Made by a program: the position numbers and the translations under genes
Part shown: positions 8,134 to 15,349 of the stretch, piece by piece
Layout: each line of letters opens with the position of its first letter
Position numbering within the stretch: the stretch's first letter is position 1
The notes under the pieces: model-generated
Told to the model about the DNA's origin: nothing
The model's database searches: none
The model's input: only the letters and a program-made list of their open reading frames with translations
Assembly: GCF_003259365.1 (NCBI RefSeq)
Contig: NZ_QLLY01000017.1
Coordinates: 150,611-214,610 of the forward strand
Reading direction: 5' to 3'
DNA from: Streptomyces sp. PsTaAH-137
GTDB lineage: Bacteria > Actinomycetota > Actinomycetes > Streptomycetales > Streptomycetaceae
DNA length: 64,000 nucleotides

Positions 8134-8856
8134 TCAGGGGGTCACTTCGGTGACCAGCACCGCGACGCTCGGGCCGTCGGTGAGCGCCGTGGACACGGCC
8201 TCGCGGACGGCCCGCGCCACGTCCAGGGCCCGGTGCGACGAGGACACCGCCAGCTCCACCCGGACGTGCCGGTGCGCCAGCGCGGCCGGGGCGGAGGTCT
8301 CCTCGATGTGCACCGCCCGGCCCAGACCGCCCAGCGCGCCCGTCAGCCGCACCACCCCGGCGACCCCTTGCGCCGCCCGCGCCACGCGGCCCTCGTCACC
8401 GTCCGCGGCGGACTCCTCGGCCGGGGCGGGAGCGGACTCCGGCTTTTCCTCCCGCTCCGGTTCGGCGTCGAGCAGCGCCGTCACCTGGAGATCCACCTCG
8501 GCCACCACCAGGCCGAGCCCGTCCCGCGCCGCCTGTTCGAGCGCCTCCCGCAACCGCGCCGCCGCTCGCGGCAACGGCTCGTCGGCCGTCGCCGCGCACT
8601 CCGCCCCGATCCGCAGCGGCCCCGGCGGCAGCGCGCTCGGCGGGGCCGGCACCACGGACGTGTACGAGCCGTCCGGATCGGCCGGAGCGAGTCGCAGCGA
8701 CCCCAGCCGCACCCCGCTCACCGCGGCCGCGGACCGGCGCAGGGCCCCCGCCGCCGCGACCTCCGTGATCCACGCGCCGTCACCCGGTCCGCCCAGTGGC
8801 AGCAGCCTGCCGAATCCGAGCTGTTGCCGCACTGCCTGTGCCCATCGGTCTGCCAT
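8134..8856 (-). CDS. P10-like hypothetical protein next to the Asp23 operon
   Basis: A 240-aa soluble protein, Ala/Glu/Pro-rich in the middle (about 150-175) with alpha/beta-looking ends. The C-terminal 80 residues (AVHIEETSAPAALAHRHVRV, then AVREAVSTALTD) resemble the strand-helix pattern of Asp23/Gls24 proteins, suggesting a divergent relative; this is my reading of the pattern. From memory, Streptomyces annotations call the family nucleopolyhedrovirus P10-like, which carries no functional meaning. I use the ATG at 8856 (MADRW); a second ATG directly precedes it. It is transcribed away from the Asp23 operon from a shared 114-bp region. Confidence 0.65.
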   Translation of the reverse strand: MADRWAQAVRQQLGFGRLLPLGGPGDGAWITEVAAAGALRRSAAAVSGVRLGSLRLAPADPDGSYTSVVPAPPSALPPGPLRIGAECAATADEPLPRAAARLREALEQAARDGLGLVVAEVDLQVTALLDAEPEREEKPESAPAPAEESAADGDEGRVARAAQGVAGVVRLTGALGGLGRAVHIEETSAPAALAHRHVRVELAVSSSHRALDVARAVREAVSTALTDGPSVAVLVTEVTP

Positions 8857-8970
8857 CATCCACCCAGGCTGCCTCATCCCGGGCGCGGGCTCGGGTAACC
8901 GCACTTAGTGTGGGCAAAAGAAGACAGGATCCCGCAGGGAGACCGCATCTCACAAGAGGGGACACCCCCG

Positions 8971-9447
8971 ATGAGCGACACCTCACAGAAGCCGGGCGAG
9001 ACGCCCGCCTCCGCGCCCACGAGCCGGGCCAACGTGACCAAGAAGGGCGGCGGCGACCCCGCGGGCCGCGGCCGCACCTCCATCGCCGACGGCGTCGTCG
9101 AGAAGATCGCCGGACTCGCCGCACGCGACGTCCTCGGCGTGCACGCGATGGGCAGCGGCCTCTCGCGCACCTTCGGCGCCGTCCGTGACCGCGTGCCCGG
9201 CGGATCCACCAAGTCCGTCTCCCGCGGGGTCAAGGCCGAGGTCGGCGAGGTGCAGACCGCGCTCGACCTGGAGATCGTCGTCGAGTACGGCGTGTCGATC
9301 GCGGACACCGCGCGCGCCGTACGGGAGAACGTGATCGCGGCCGTCGAGCGCATGACGGGTCTCGAAGTCGTCGAGGTGAACATCGCCGTCAGCGATGTGA
9401 AGCTGCCGGACGAGGAAGACGAAGAGCCGGAGTCACGGCTCCAGTGA
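8971..9447 (+). CDS. Asp23/Gls24 family envelope stress response protein
   Basis: A 158-aa protein with a disordered, Ser/Pro/Lys-rich N-terminal 35 residues, then the Asp23 core: a helix beginning SIADGVVEKIAGLAARDVLGV, a strand reading KAEVGEVQTALDLEIVVEYG, and the paired helix RAVRENVIAAVERMTG followed by LEVVEVNIAVSDV. It ends in an acidic tail. In Staphylococcus, Asp23 is tethered to the membrane by AmaP and is part of the alkaline/cell-wall stress response. It is the first gene of a five-gene same-strand run ending with an AmaP-like protein. The start has GAGGGG about 10 bp upstream. Confidence 0.88.
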   Translation: MSDTSQKPGETPASAPTSRANVTKKGGGDPAGRGRTSIADGVVEKIAGLAARDVLGVHAMGSGLSRTFGAVRDRVPGGSTKSVSRGVKAEVGEVQTALDLEIVVEYGVSIADTARAVRENVIAAVERMTGLEVVEVNIAVSDVKLPDEEDEEPESRLQ

Positions 9448-9496
9448 CCGTACTGCGTAGCGGGCTTGGCAGAAGGCCCCGGAGAAGGAGCGCACG

Positions 9497-9682
9497 ATGA
9501 ATCTGGCCGTGGTCGGCATGATCGCCGGCATGGCCCTCGGATTCGCCGGATACTTCGGCGGCTTCGGGGCCTTCCTGCTGGTGGCGGCGCTCGGCGCCAT
9601 CGGTTTCGTCGCGGGCCGGTTCCTCGAAGGGGACCTGGAACCCGGCGAGTTCTTCCGCGCCCGCGGCGACCGGCGGCGGTGA
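9497..9682 (+). CDS. small membrane protein, DUF2273-like (61 aa)
   Basis: Two hydrophobic helices (about 2-20 and 24-42) separated by a Gly-rich turn, then a short charged tail (FLEGDLEPGEFFRARGDRRR). DUF2273 proteins of this size and layout accompany Asp23 and AmaP in Firmicutes. It lies 49 bp after the first Asp23 gene with AAGGAG upstream, and its stop is 3 bp before the second Asp23 gene. A membrane partner or anchor for the Asp23 proteins is the likely role. Confidence 0.75.
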   Translation: MNLAVVGMIAGMALGFAGYFGGFGAFLLVAALGAIGFVAGRFLEGDLEPGEFFRARGDRRR

Positions 9683-9685
9683 CCG

Positions 9686-10021
9686 GTGGCGGCACAGGTC
9701 GCGCCTGCCGAGCGCGGCGCGACCCGGATCGCCGACCGGGTCGTCGCGAAGATCGCCGCGCACGCGGCACGTGAGGCGCTGGACACGATTCCCGAGGACG
9801 GTGCGCCCCCGCACGCCACGGTCAGCGTGCACCAGGACACCGCGCGCGTGCGCATCAGCCTGGAACTCGGTTTCCCGGCGGACATCGGCGCCCAGTGCGG
9901 TGCCGTGCGTCGTCAAGTGACCGAGCGGGTAAGGACGTTGGCAGGCATGGAGGTGCCGGAGGTGGCCGTCCTCGTGGAGCGGCTGCACTCGGCGGACACC
10001 GACCGGGGGAGGATCCGATGA
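9686..10021 (+). CDS. second, shorter Asp23/Gls24-like protein
   Basis: A 111-aa protein containing only the Asp23 core: helix TRIADRVVAKIAAHAAREAL, strand VSVHQDTARVRISLELGF, helix RRQVTERVRTLAG and final strand EVPEVAVLVERL. It lacks the long disordered N-terminus of the first copy. It starts at GTG 9686, 3 bp after the small membrane protein, and its TGA overlaps the next ATG (ATGA at 10018-10021), so it is translationally coupled. Two non-identical Asp23 proteins in one operon suggest a hetero-oligomer. Confidence 0.8.
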   Translation: MAAQVAPAERGATRIADRVVAKIAAHAAREALDTIPEDGAPPHATVSVHQDTARVRISLELGFPADIGAQCGAVRRQVTERVRTLAGMEVPEVAVLVERLHSADTDRGRIR

Positions 10022-10680
10022 GCGAGCCCACCCAGCGGATGCCGGTGGTCGAGCGCGGCCCGACCGGCGCCGACGGCCTTGACCAGTCGGCGTCCGCGGC
10101 CGCCTACGAGCCGCGTCCCACCCTGGAGGGCGAGGAGAAGTCCGCCAGGTTCTGGTCGGGCCGGCGGATCCCGGCCGGGCTCGCGGCCCTGGTGCTGCTC
10201 GGCGGTGCCGGCGTGCTGCTGTACGACATCGCCGCCGTGCGGGCCGGGCGCGACGCCATGCAGTGGCGCCGCACCCTCGCCGACGACCTCGCCACCCGTC
10301 CCCTCGACGACACCGCCGTACTGATCGGCGCCGGAGTCGCCGCCGCGCTCGGCCTCTGGCTGATCGTCCTCGCGGTGACACCCGGACTGCGCGCGGTCCT
10401 TCCGATGCGCAGGACCCACACCGACATCCGCGCGGGCCTGCACCGGGACGCCGCCGCCATGGTGCTGCGCGACCGGGCCATGGAAGTGGCGGGCGTGCAG
10501 TCCGTACGGGTCCGGATGAAGCGGTCCAAGGTGGATGTGCGGGCGGTCTCGCACTTCCGCGAACTCGACGACGTACGGGCCGACCTGGACAGCGCGCTGG
10601 GCGACGGCATCACCGGGCTCGGCCTCGGATCGGCGCCCCGCCTCTCGGTGCGCGTGGCCCGGCCCGGACGGAAGGGATGA
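10018..10680 (+). CDS. DUF6286-type two-helix membrane protein
   Basis: A 220-aa protein with a cytoplasmic N-terminus of about 55 residues and two transmembrane helices (about 57-74 and 100-120). The C-terminal domain (about 130-215) alternates helix and strand (GLHRDAAAMVLRDRAMEV; VRMKRSKVDVRAVSHF; ADLDSALGDGI) in an order much like AmaP and Asp23 soluble parts. ATGA overlaps at both ends couple it to the second Asp23 gene and to amaP. I recall the DUF6286 label for Streptomyces homologues; no biochemical role is known to me. Confidence 0.7.
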   Translation: MSEPTQRMPVVERGPTGADGLDQSASAAAYEPRPTLEGEEKSARFWSGRRIPAGLAALVLLGGAGVLLYDIAAVRAGRDAMQWRRTLADDLATRPLDDTAVLIGAGVAAALGLWLIVLAVTPGLRAVLPMRRTHTDIRAGLHRDAAAMVLRDRAMEVAGVQSVRVRMKRSKVDVRAVSHFRELDDVRADLDSALGDGITGLGLGSAPRLSVRVARPGRKG

Positions 10681-11264
10681 CGGCGGTGCTCAGAACCGTG
10701 AACCGGATCCTGCTCGGTCTCCTCGGCCTGCTCCTGGTCGTCGGCGGCGGCTCGGTGCTCGCCGTGGGGCTCGGGGTGAAGCCGCCGTCCTGGTGGATCC
10801 ACGACGGCAAGGACGACGTTCTGCTGAGCGTCGCCGACCGGCAGCGCTGGCGCGCCGACGGCTGGTGGTGGCCGGTGGTGATCGCCGCGCTCGGCGTCGT
10901 CGTGCTGCTCGCGCTGTGGTGGCTGGTCGCCCAGTTCCGCCGGCGCCGGCTCAGCGAGGTGCTGGTCGACACGGGTGACGGCGAGGGCGCGCTGCTGCGC
11001 GGCCGGGCCCTGGAGAGCGTCCTGGTGAGCGGCGCCGAGGCGCAGGACGGCGTGGAGCGGGCCGGCGCCATGCTGACCGGCCGCCGCTCGACCCCGCAGG
11101 CGAAGGTGTCCCTCACCCTCGCCCCGCACGCCTCCCCGGGCGCCACCCTGGACCACCTCGGCGAGCAGGCCCTGACCCAGGCGAGAGAATCGGCGGGCCT
11201 GGCGTCCCTCCCGGCCGAGGTCAGGCTGAAGGCGGTCAAGCACCGCGCGGAACGGGTGAGCTGA
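10677..11264 (+). CDS. amaP: alkaline shock response membrane anchor protein AmaP
   Basis: A 195-aa protein with two transmembrane segments (about 6-30 and 62-84), separated by a Trp-rich periplasm-side loop (PPSWWIHDGKDD...RWRADGWWWP). A cytoplasmic domain of about 110 residues follows (RGRALESVLVSGAEAQDGVERAG, then AKVSLTLAPHASPGATLD). This is the AmaP layout: the membrane hairpin holds the Asp23 complex at the inner face. It is the last gene of the island, overlapping the previous gene by ATGA. The gene order asp23-DUF2273-asp23-DUF6286-amaP supports the name. Confidence 0.8.
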   Translation: MTAVLRTVNRILLGLLGLLLVVGGGSVLAVGLGVKPPSWWIHDGKDDVLLSVADRQRWRADGWWWPVVIAALGVVVLLALWWLVAQFRRRRLSEVLVDTGDGEGALLRGRALESVLVSGAEAQDGVERAGAMLTGRRSTPQAKVSLTLAPHASPGATLDHLGEQALTQARESAGLASLPAEVRLKAVKHRAERVS

Positions 11265-11274
11265 GAGAACCGCC

Positions 11275-11345
11275 CTTCAAGCCCGTCCGGCGTTTTCCTT
11301 TCAAGCCCGGTGCGGCACCCTCCAGCCCGTCCGGCGATTGAGGAC
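11275..11345. repeat. dispersed intergenic repeat, about one and a half copies
   Basis: The 135-bp gap between amaP and the SDR contains CAAGCCCGTCCGGCG near 11279 and AGCCCGTCCGGCGATTGAGG near 11323. I recall the GTCCGGCGATTGAGGACGA motif as a very frequent Streptomyces intergenic element that can form hairpins. Here it separates two convergent operons. Confidence 0.55.
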
Positions 11346-11399
11346 GAGCCCGAAGGGCGACAGACGGGGCGCAGCCCCGTGCCCCCCGGGACCGCACCC

Positions 11400-12155
11400 C
11401 TAGAATCCGTGCCGGTACCCACCGTCGACCGGCAGCATGACCCCGGTCAGATACGAAGCGGCCGGCGACAGGAAGAACGCCGCGGCCCGCCCGAACTCCT
11501 CAGGCGTCCCGTACCGCCGCAGCGGAATCCGCGACTCGTTGGCGGTCCGCGTGGCCTGCGGGTCCGCCGAGTACCCGTCGAGCTCGCGCACGCGATCGGT
11601 GTCGATCCGTGCGGGCAGCAGCCCCACGACCCGGATACCGCGCGGCCCCAGCTCGTCCGCGAGCGACTTGGCGAACCCGGCGAGCCCGGGCCGCAGCCCG
11701 TTGGAGATGGTCAGCCCCGGGATCGGCTCGTGCACGGACCCGGAGAGCACGAACCCGATGACGCCGCCGTCATCGAGCTCGGCCGCCGCCGTCCTGGCGA
11801 TCCGCACGGCGCCCATGAACACCGAGGAGAACGCCGATTCCCACTGCTCGTCCGTGTTGTCCGCGACGAAGCCGGGCGCGGGCCCGCCCACGCTGACGAG
11901 AATCCCGTCGAACCGCCCGAACTGCTCGCGGGCGGCACCGATCACCCGTTCGGCGACGGCCGGATCGGCGTTGTCGGCGGCGACCCCGTACGCGTTCGGG
12001 CCCAGCTCGGTCGCGGCGGCCTTGACCTTCTGCTCGTCGCGCCCGGTGATGACCACCTTCGCGCCGTCGCCGACGAGCTGGCGCGCGGCGGCGTTGCCGA
12101 GGCCGCGGGTGGCGCCGGTGACTACGTAGACACGGTCCTTCAGTCCAAGATCCAT
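11400..12155 (-). CDS. SDR family oxidoreductase with altered active site
   Basis: A 251-aa short-chain dehydrogenase with the cofactor motif TGATRGLG (about 13-20) and a Gly-rich strand VSVGGPAPGF where NNAG is usual. The catalytic YxxxK is replaced: after the Ser of LSGS the expected position reads SNGLR, that is Ser and Arg instead of Tyr and Lys. The C-terminal PVDGG motif is intact. A subset of SDRs share this N/R substitution and their chemistry is unclear. It follows the GH15 gene by only 4 bp on the same strand, so they form an operon. Confidence 0.82.
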   Translation of the reverse strand: MDLGLKDRVYVVTGATRGLGNAAARQLVGDGAKVVITGRDEQKVKAAATELGPNAYGVAADNADPAVAERVIGAAREQFGRFDGILVSVGGPAPGFVADNTDEQWESAFSSVFMGAVRIARTAAAELDDGGVIGFVLSGSVHEPIPGLTISNGLRPGLAGFAKSLADELGPRGIRVVGLLPARIDTDRVRELDGYSADPQATRTANESRIPLRRYGTPEEFGRAAAFFLSPAASYLTGVMLPVDGGYRHGF

Positions 12156-12159
12156 GGCT

Positions 12160-13956
12160 CTATCCTGCCTCTCGGTCCGGCTCGGGCGCGAACAGGGTCA
12201 GCGCGGTGTTCACGAGTCCGATGTGGCTGAACGCCTGCGGGAAGTTCCCCAGCTGGTGCCCGGCCACGGGGTCGTACTCCTCGGCGAGCAGCCCCACGTC
12301 GTTGCGCAGCGACAGCAGCCGCTCGAACATCTCCCGTGCCTCGTCCTTCCGGCCGATCATGTGCAGCGCGTCGGCCAGCCAGAACGAGCAGACGAGGAAG
12401 GTGCCCTCGCCGCCCGGCAGTCCGTCGACCTCCGTCCCGGTCGTGCTGTACCGGCGCAGCAGGCCCTCGTGCGACAGCTCCCGCTGTACCGCGTCGACCG
12501 TACCGACGATGCGCGGATCGTCCGCGGGCAGGAATCCCGCGCGGGGCAGGAGCAGCAGGGCCGCGTCGAGTTCCCGGGATCCGTAGGACTGCGTGAACGT
12601 GTTCCGCTCGGCGTCGTAGCCGCGCTCGCACACGTCGCGGTGGATGGTGTCGCGCAGTTTGCGCAGCCGGTCGAGATCGCCCGGCAGCCGCGGGTCCTCC
12701 TCCATCGACCGCACGGTGCGGTCCACCGCGACCCAGGCCATCATCTTCGAGTGGACGAAGTGGCGGCGCCGCCCGCGCACCTCCCACAGCCCCTCGTCGG
12801 GCTCGGACCACGCCTCGTGGAGGAAGTCGAGCAGGGCCAGCTGCAGCCGCCAGGCGTGCGGTCCCGCCTCCAGACCGGAACGGCGGGCCAGTGCCAGGGA
12901 GTCGACCACCTCGCCGTAGACGTCGAGCTGCAACTGCCGTACGGCCTCGTTCCCGGTCCGTACGGGACGGGAGGCGCGGAAGCCGTCCAGCCAGTCCAGC
13001 TCCTGCTCGGGCAGCCGCCGTTCGCCCGCGAGCCCGTACATGATCTGCAGGTCGGCGGGGTTGCCCGCGGCGGCCCGCAGCAGCCAGTCGCGCCAGGCCC
13101 TGGCCTCTTCCAGATAGCCCGCGGACACGAGCGCGCCGAGCGTGAGGGTGGAGTCCCGCAGCCAGCAGTAGCGGTAGTCCCAGTTGCGTACGCCGCCGAT
13201 CTCCTCCGGCAGCGAGGTGGTGGGCGCGGCCACGATGCCGCCGGTCGGTGCGTAGGTGAGCGCCTTGAGCGTCAGCAGGGAGCGCAGTACGGCGTCCCGG
13301 TGGGGTCCGTCGTAGGTGCAGCGGTCGGCCCAGGCCCGCCAGTCCTCCAGGCTGTGCTCCAGGGACTCGTACGGGTCGACCAGGGCCGGGCGTTCCTCGT
13401 GCGACGGGTGCCAGGTCAGCACGAAGGCGACCCGCTCGCCCTCCTCCACCGTGAACTCCGCGTGCGTGGCGAAGTCCTTGCCCCAGCTGTGCACCTCCGG
13501 CTCGTTGCGCAGCCACGCCGAGTCGGGTCCCGCGACGGCCACCCGGTGTCCGTCGACCCGGCGCATCCACGGCACGACGGAGCCGTAGTCGAAGCGCAGC
13601 CGCAGCTCGCTGCGGACGGTGACCCGGCCGCTGATCCCCTCGACGATGCGGACGAGATCGGGGGCCTGGTCGCGCTGCGGCATGAAGTCGGTGACCCGGA
13701 CGCTGCCGTCGTCGGTGTCCCACTCGGTGTCGAGCACGAGCGAGCCGGACCGGTAGGAGCGGCGGGCGCAGTCCCCGTCGGTGTCCTTCGGGGCGATCCG
13801 CCAGTGCCCGTTCTCCTCGTCGCCGAGCAGCGCGGAGAAACAGGCGGGGGAGTCGAAGCGCGGCAGACACAGCCAGTCGACGGAACCGCCCCGGGAGATC
13901 AGGGCGGCGGTCTGTTCGTCGCCGACGAGCGCGTAGTCCTCGATGGGTCGATGCAT
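12160..13956 (-). CDS. glycoside hydrolase family 15 protein (glucoamylase/trehalase-like)
   Basis: A 598-aa protein: an N-terminal beta-sandwich (about 1-210) and an (alpha/alpha)6 barrel with classic GH15 motifs. These are NWDYRYCWLRDS (near 275), GLWEVRG for the general acid region, VHSKMMAWVAVDR, and the C-terminal EEYDPVAGHQLGNFPQAFSH holding the base Glu. There is no signal peptide, so it is cytoplasmic. That fits an actinobacterial trehalase or a maltodextrin-processing enzyme rather than a secreted glucoamylase. Mycobacterial and Streptomyces GH15 proteins of this length include trehalases, but the sequence alone does not settle it. It is coupled to the downstream SDR. Confidence 0.88.
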   Translation of the reverse strand: MHRPIEDYALVGDEQTAALISRGGSVDWLCLPRFDSPACFSALLGDEENGHWRIAPKDTDGDCARRSYRSGSLVLDTEWDTDDGSVRVTDFMPQRDQAPDLVRIVEGISGRVTVRSELRLRFDYGSVVPWMRRVDGHRVAVAGPDSAWLRNEPEVHSWGKDFATHAEFTVEEGERVAFVLTWHPSHEERPALVDPYESLEHSLEDWRAWADRCTYDGPHRDAVLRSLLTLKALTYAPTGGIVAAPTTSLPEEIGGVRNWDYRYCWLRDSTLTLGALVSAGYLEEARAWRDWLLRAAAGNPADLQIMYGLAGERRLPEQELDWLDGFRASRPVRTGNEAVRQLQLDVYGEVVDSLALARRSGLEAGPHAWRLQLALLDFLHEAWSEPDEGLWEVRGRRRHFVHSKMMAWVAVDRTVRSMEEDPRLPGDLDRLRKLRDTIHRDVCERGYDAERNTFTQSYGSRELDAALLLLPRAGFLPADDPRIVGTVDAVQRELSHEGLLRRYSTTGTEVDGLPGGEGTFLVCSFWLADALHMIGRKDEAREMFERLLSLRNDVGLLAEEYDPVAGHQLGNFPQAFSHIGLVNTALTLFAPEPDREAG

Positions 13957-14070
13957 ACGGTTGCGGTTGCCCCGTCAAGGGCCCGGGGAACTGCGCGGGC
14001 GGTCACACACAACCAGTACGCACGAGGGACATCAACCACCCGGCCGAGCGCGGGCCCGCCGCAGACCGTC

Positions 14071-14892
14071 CTAGACGGCGGCCGGGGTCACCTCGTCCAC
14101 GGGCTCGTCCTCCTCCTTGCGCCGCCGGTCGCGCAGTTCGCGGCGGAGCAGGACCACCCAGCCGACGGGCACCGCGGCGGCGAACAGCCACCACTGGTAG
14201 GCGTACGCGAGGTTCAGCGCGGCGTCCTCCTTGCCGGGCTGGCCGAGCTGCTCCGGGACGTCGCCCTTGGGCGTGGGGGAGGTCTGTGCGACGTACCCGC
14301 CGAGCACCTCGGCGTCGCCGCCGATGCGCTTCGCCTCCTGCTTGCTGTTGATCAGCATGACCTGCCGGTCGGGCAGGCCCCGCAGGTTCTTGATGCCGCT
14401 GGCCGCGGTCGTCTCGTCGGGCATCAGACGGCCCTGGAGAGTGGTCTCGCCGGACGGCGGCGCCGGGATCTTCGGGAAGGAGGTCTGGCTGCCGCTGTCG
14501 GGGACCCAGCCCCGGTTGACCAGCAGGATCTTGCCGTCCTTCAGGACGAACGGGGTGAGGACGTGATAGCCGACCTCGTCGTTGGAGTTGACGCGGCGGC
14601 GCACGACGATCTCGTCCTCGGTGTCGAAGCGGCCGGTGGCCGTGACGGTGCGGTAGCGCTCCTTGCTGGTGACGGTGTGCCCGACGGACGCCAGGTCCTC
14701 GACGGCGACCGGCTTCGCCTTCAGCGCGTCGGTGACCAGCTGATTGCGGGCGGCGCGCTCGTCGTGGCGGTGCATCTGCCAGATGCCCAGCCGGATCATC
14801 GTGGGGATGAGGACGAGGGCGACCAGCGTGAGGATCACCCACTGCCGAGTCAACAGGAAGCGGTACACCCCATGACGGTACCGCCCGGCCAT
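14071..14892 (-). CDS. SURF1 family cytochrome oxidase assembly protein
   Basis: A 273-aa inner-membrane protein with the SURF1 plan: an N-terminal transmembrane helix followed by GIWQMHR (about 36-42), a large extracytoplasmic domain and a second helix (about 227-247) ending in a charged cytoplasmic tail. The motif VNRGWVPD (about 124) is typical. SURF1 aids haem insertion or subunit assembly of the aa3 oxidase. The ATG at 14892 lacks an obvious ribosome site; an in-frame GTG eight codons later (giving MYRFLLTRQW) is an alternative. Confidence 0.88.
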   Translation of the reverse strand: MAGRYRHGVYRFLLTRQWVILTLVALVLIPTMIRLGIWQMHRHDERAARNQLVTDALKAKPVAVEDLASVGHTVTSKERYRTVTATGRFDTEDEIVVRRRVNSNDEVGYHVLTPFVLKDGKILLVNRGWVPDSGSQTSFPKIPAPPSGETTLQGRLMPDETTAASGIKNLRGLPDRQVMLINSKQEAKRIGGDAEVLGGYVAQTSPTPKGDVPEQLGQPGKEDAALNLAYAYQWWLFAAAVPVGWVVLLRRELRDRRRKEEDEPVDEVTPAAV

Positions 14893-14966
14893 GGGGTGTT
14901 TTCAGGGGGGTGCGCCCGGCTTGGGCGGCCGGGCGCCGTAAGGGCTCGTACGGGAGTCGTGGGGAC

Positions 14967-15200
14967 TCAGACCTTGTCGACGATGCCCACCCGCCCCTCG
15001 GAGCGGGCGCAGTGCGCCCCGCAGTACCAGTGGCCCTCCACCTCGACGCCCTGCCCGATGATCCGCGAGCGGCAGTGCTCGCAGATGGGCGCCATGCGGT
15101 GGATGGCGCAGGAGAAGCAGTCGAAGACGTGCACCGCGCCCTGCGCGTGCACCTCGAAGGACATGCCGTAGTCGTTTCCGCAGACCTCGCAACGTGCCAT
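14967..15200 (-). CDS. Cys-rich mini-protein with two treble-clef-like zinc sites (77 aa)
   Basis: Start MARCEVCGNDYG at 15200. The chain shows CEVC, FDCFSCAIH, CEHC and YCGAHC pairs, enough for two four-residue zinc sites, arranged like a LIM or double zinc-ribbon module. There is no helix-turn-helix, signal or membrane segment. It is transcribed just before the SURF1 gene on the same strand (75 bp apart), although a link is not proven. I do not recognise a named family; a protein-protein or nucleic-acid binding role is the natural guess. Confidence 0.7.
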   Translation of the reverse strand: MARCEVCGNDYGMSFEVHAQGAVHVFDCFSCAIHRMAPICEHCRSRIIGQGVEVEGHWYCGAHCARSEGRVGIVDKV

Positions 15201-15298
15201 GCGCCACAGGGTGCGGGCGCGGGCCCCGGCGGACGGGCGGGCGCGGGGCGAGTCGCCCCACAAATCACCCGTCTGTCGGCAATGTCTCCCTATTTACG

Positions 15299-15349
15299 GA
15301 CGGTACTTCTTGTCTGTGTCTTCTGCTTGTCCGTGTCTACTGCTTGTCC
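15299..15349. repeat. 17-bp tandem repeat across the 3' end of the DEDDh gene
   Basis: GTGTCTTCTGCTTGTCC (15316-15332) and GTGTCTACTGCTTGTCC (15333-15349) differ at one base; a degenerate third copy fills 15299-15315. The DEDDh stop codon (CTA on this strand, 15337-15339) lies in the copy nearest the gene. Because the unit is not a multiple of three, gain or loss of copies inside the coding part would change the C-terminus. Confidence 0.7.

Noticed and set aside
8871..8970. SigB-type stress promoter before the Asp23 operon
   Set aside because: GGGTAA at 8893 is close to the consensus but the -35 element and spacing are poor; not strong enough to list.
12154..15171. About 1000-codon plus-strand open frame opposite the GH15 and SURF1 genes
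   Set aside because: Antisense to genes with clear motifs; its translation has only low-complexity Val/Gly/Arg composition.
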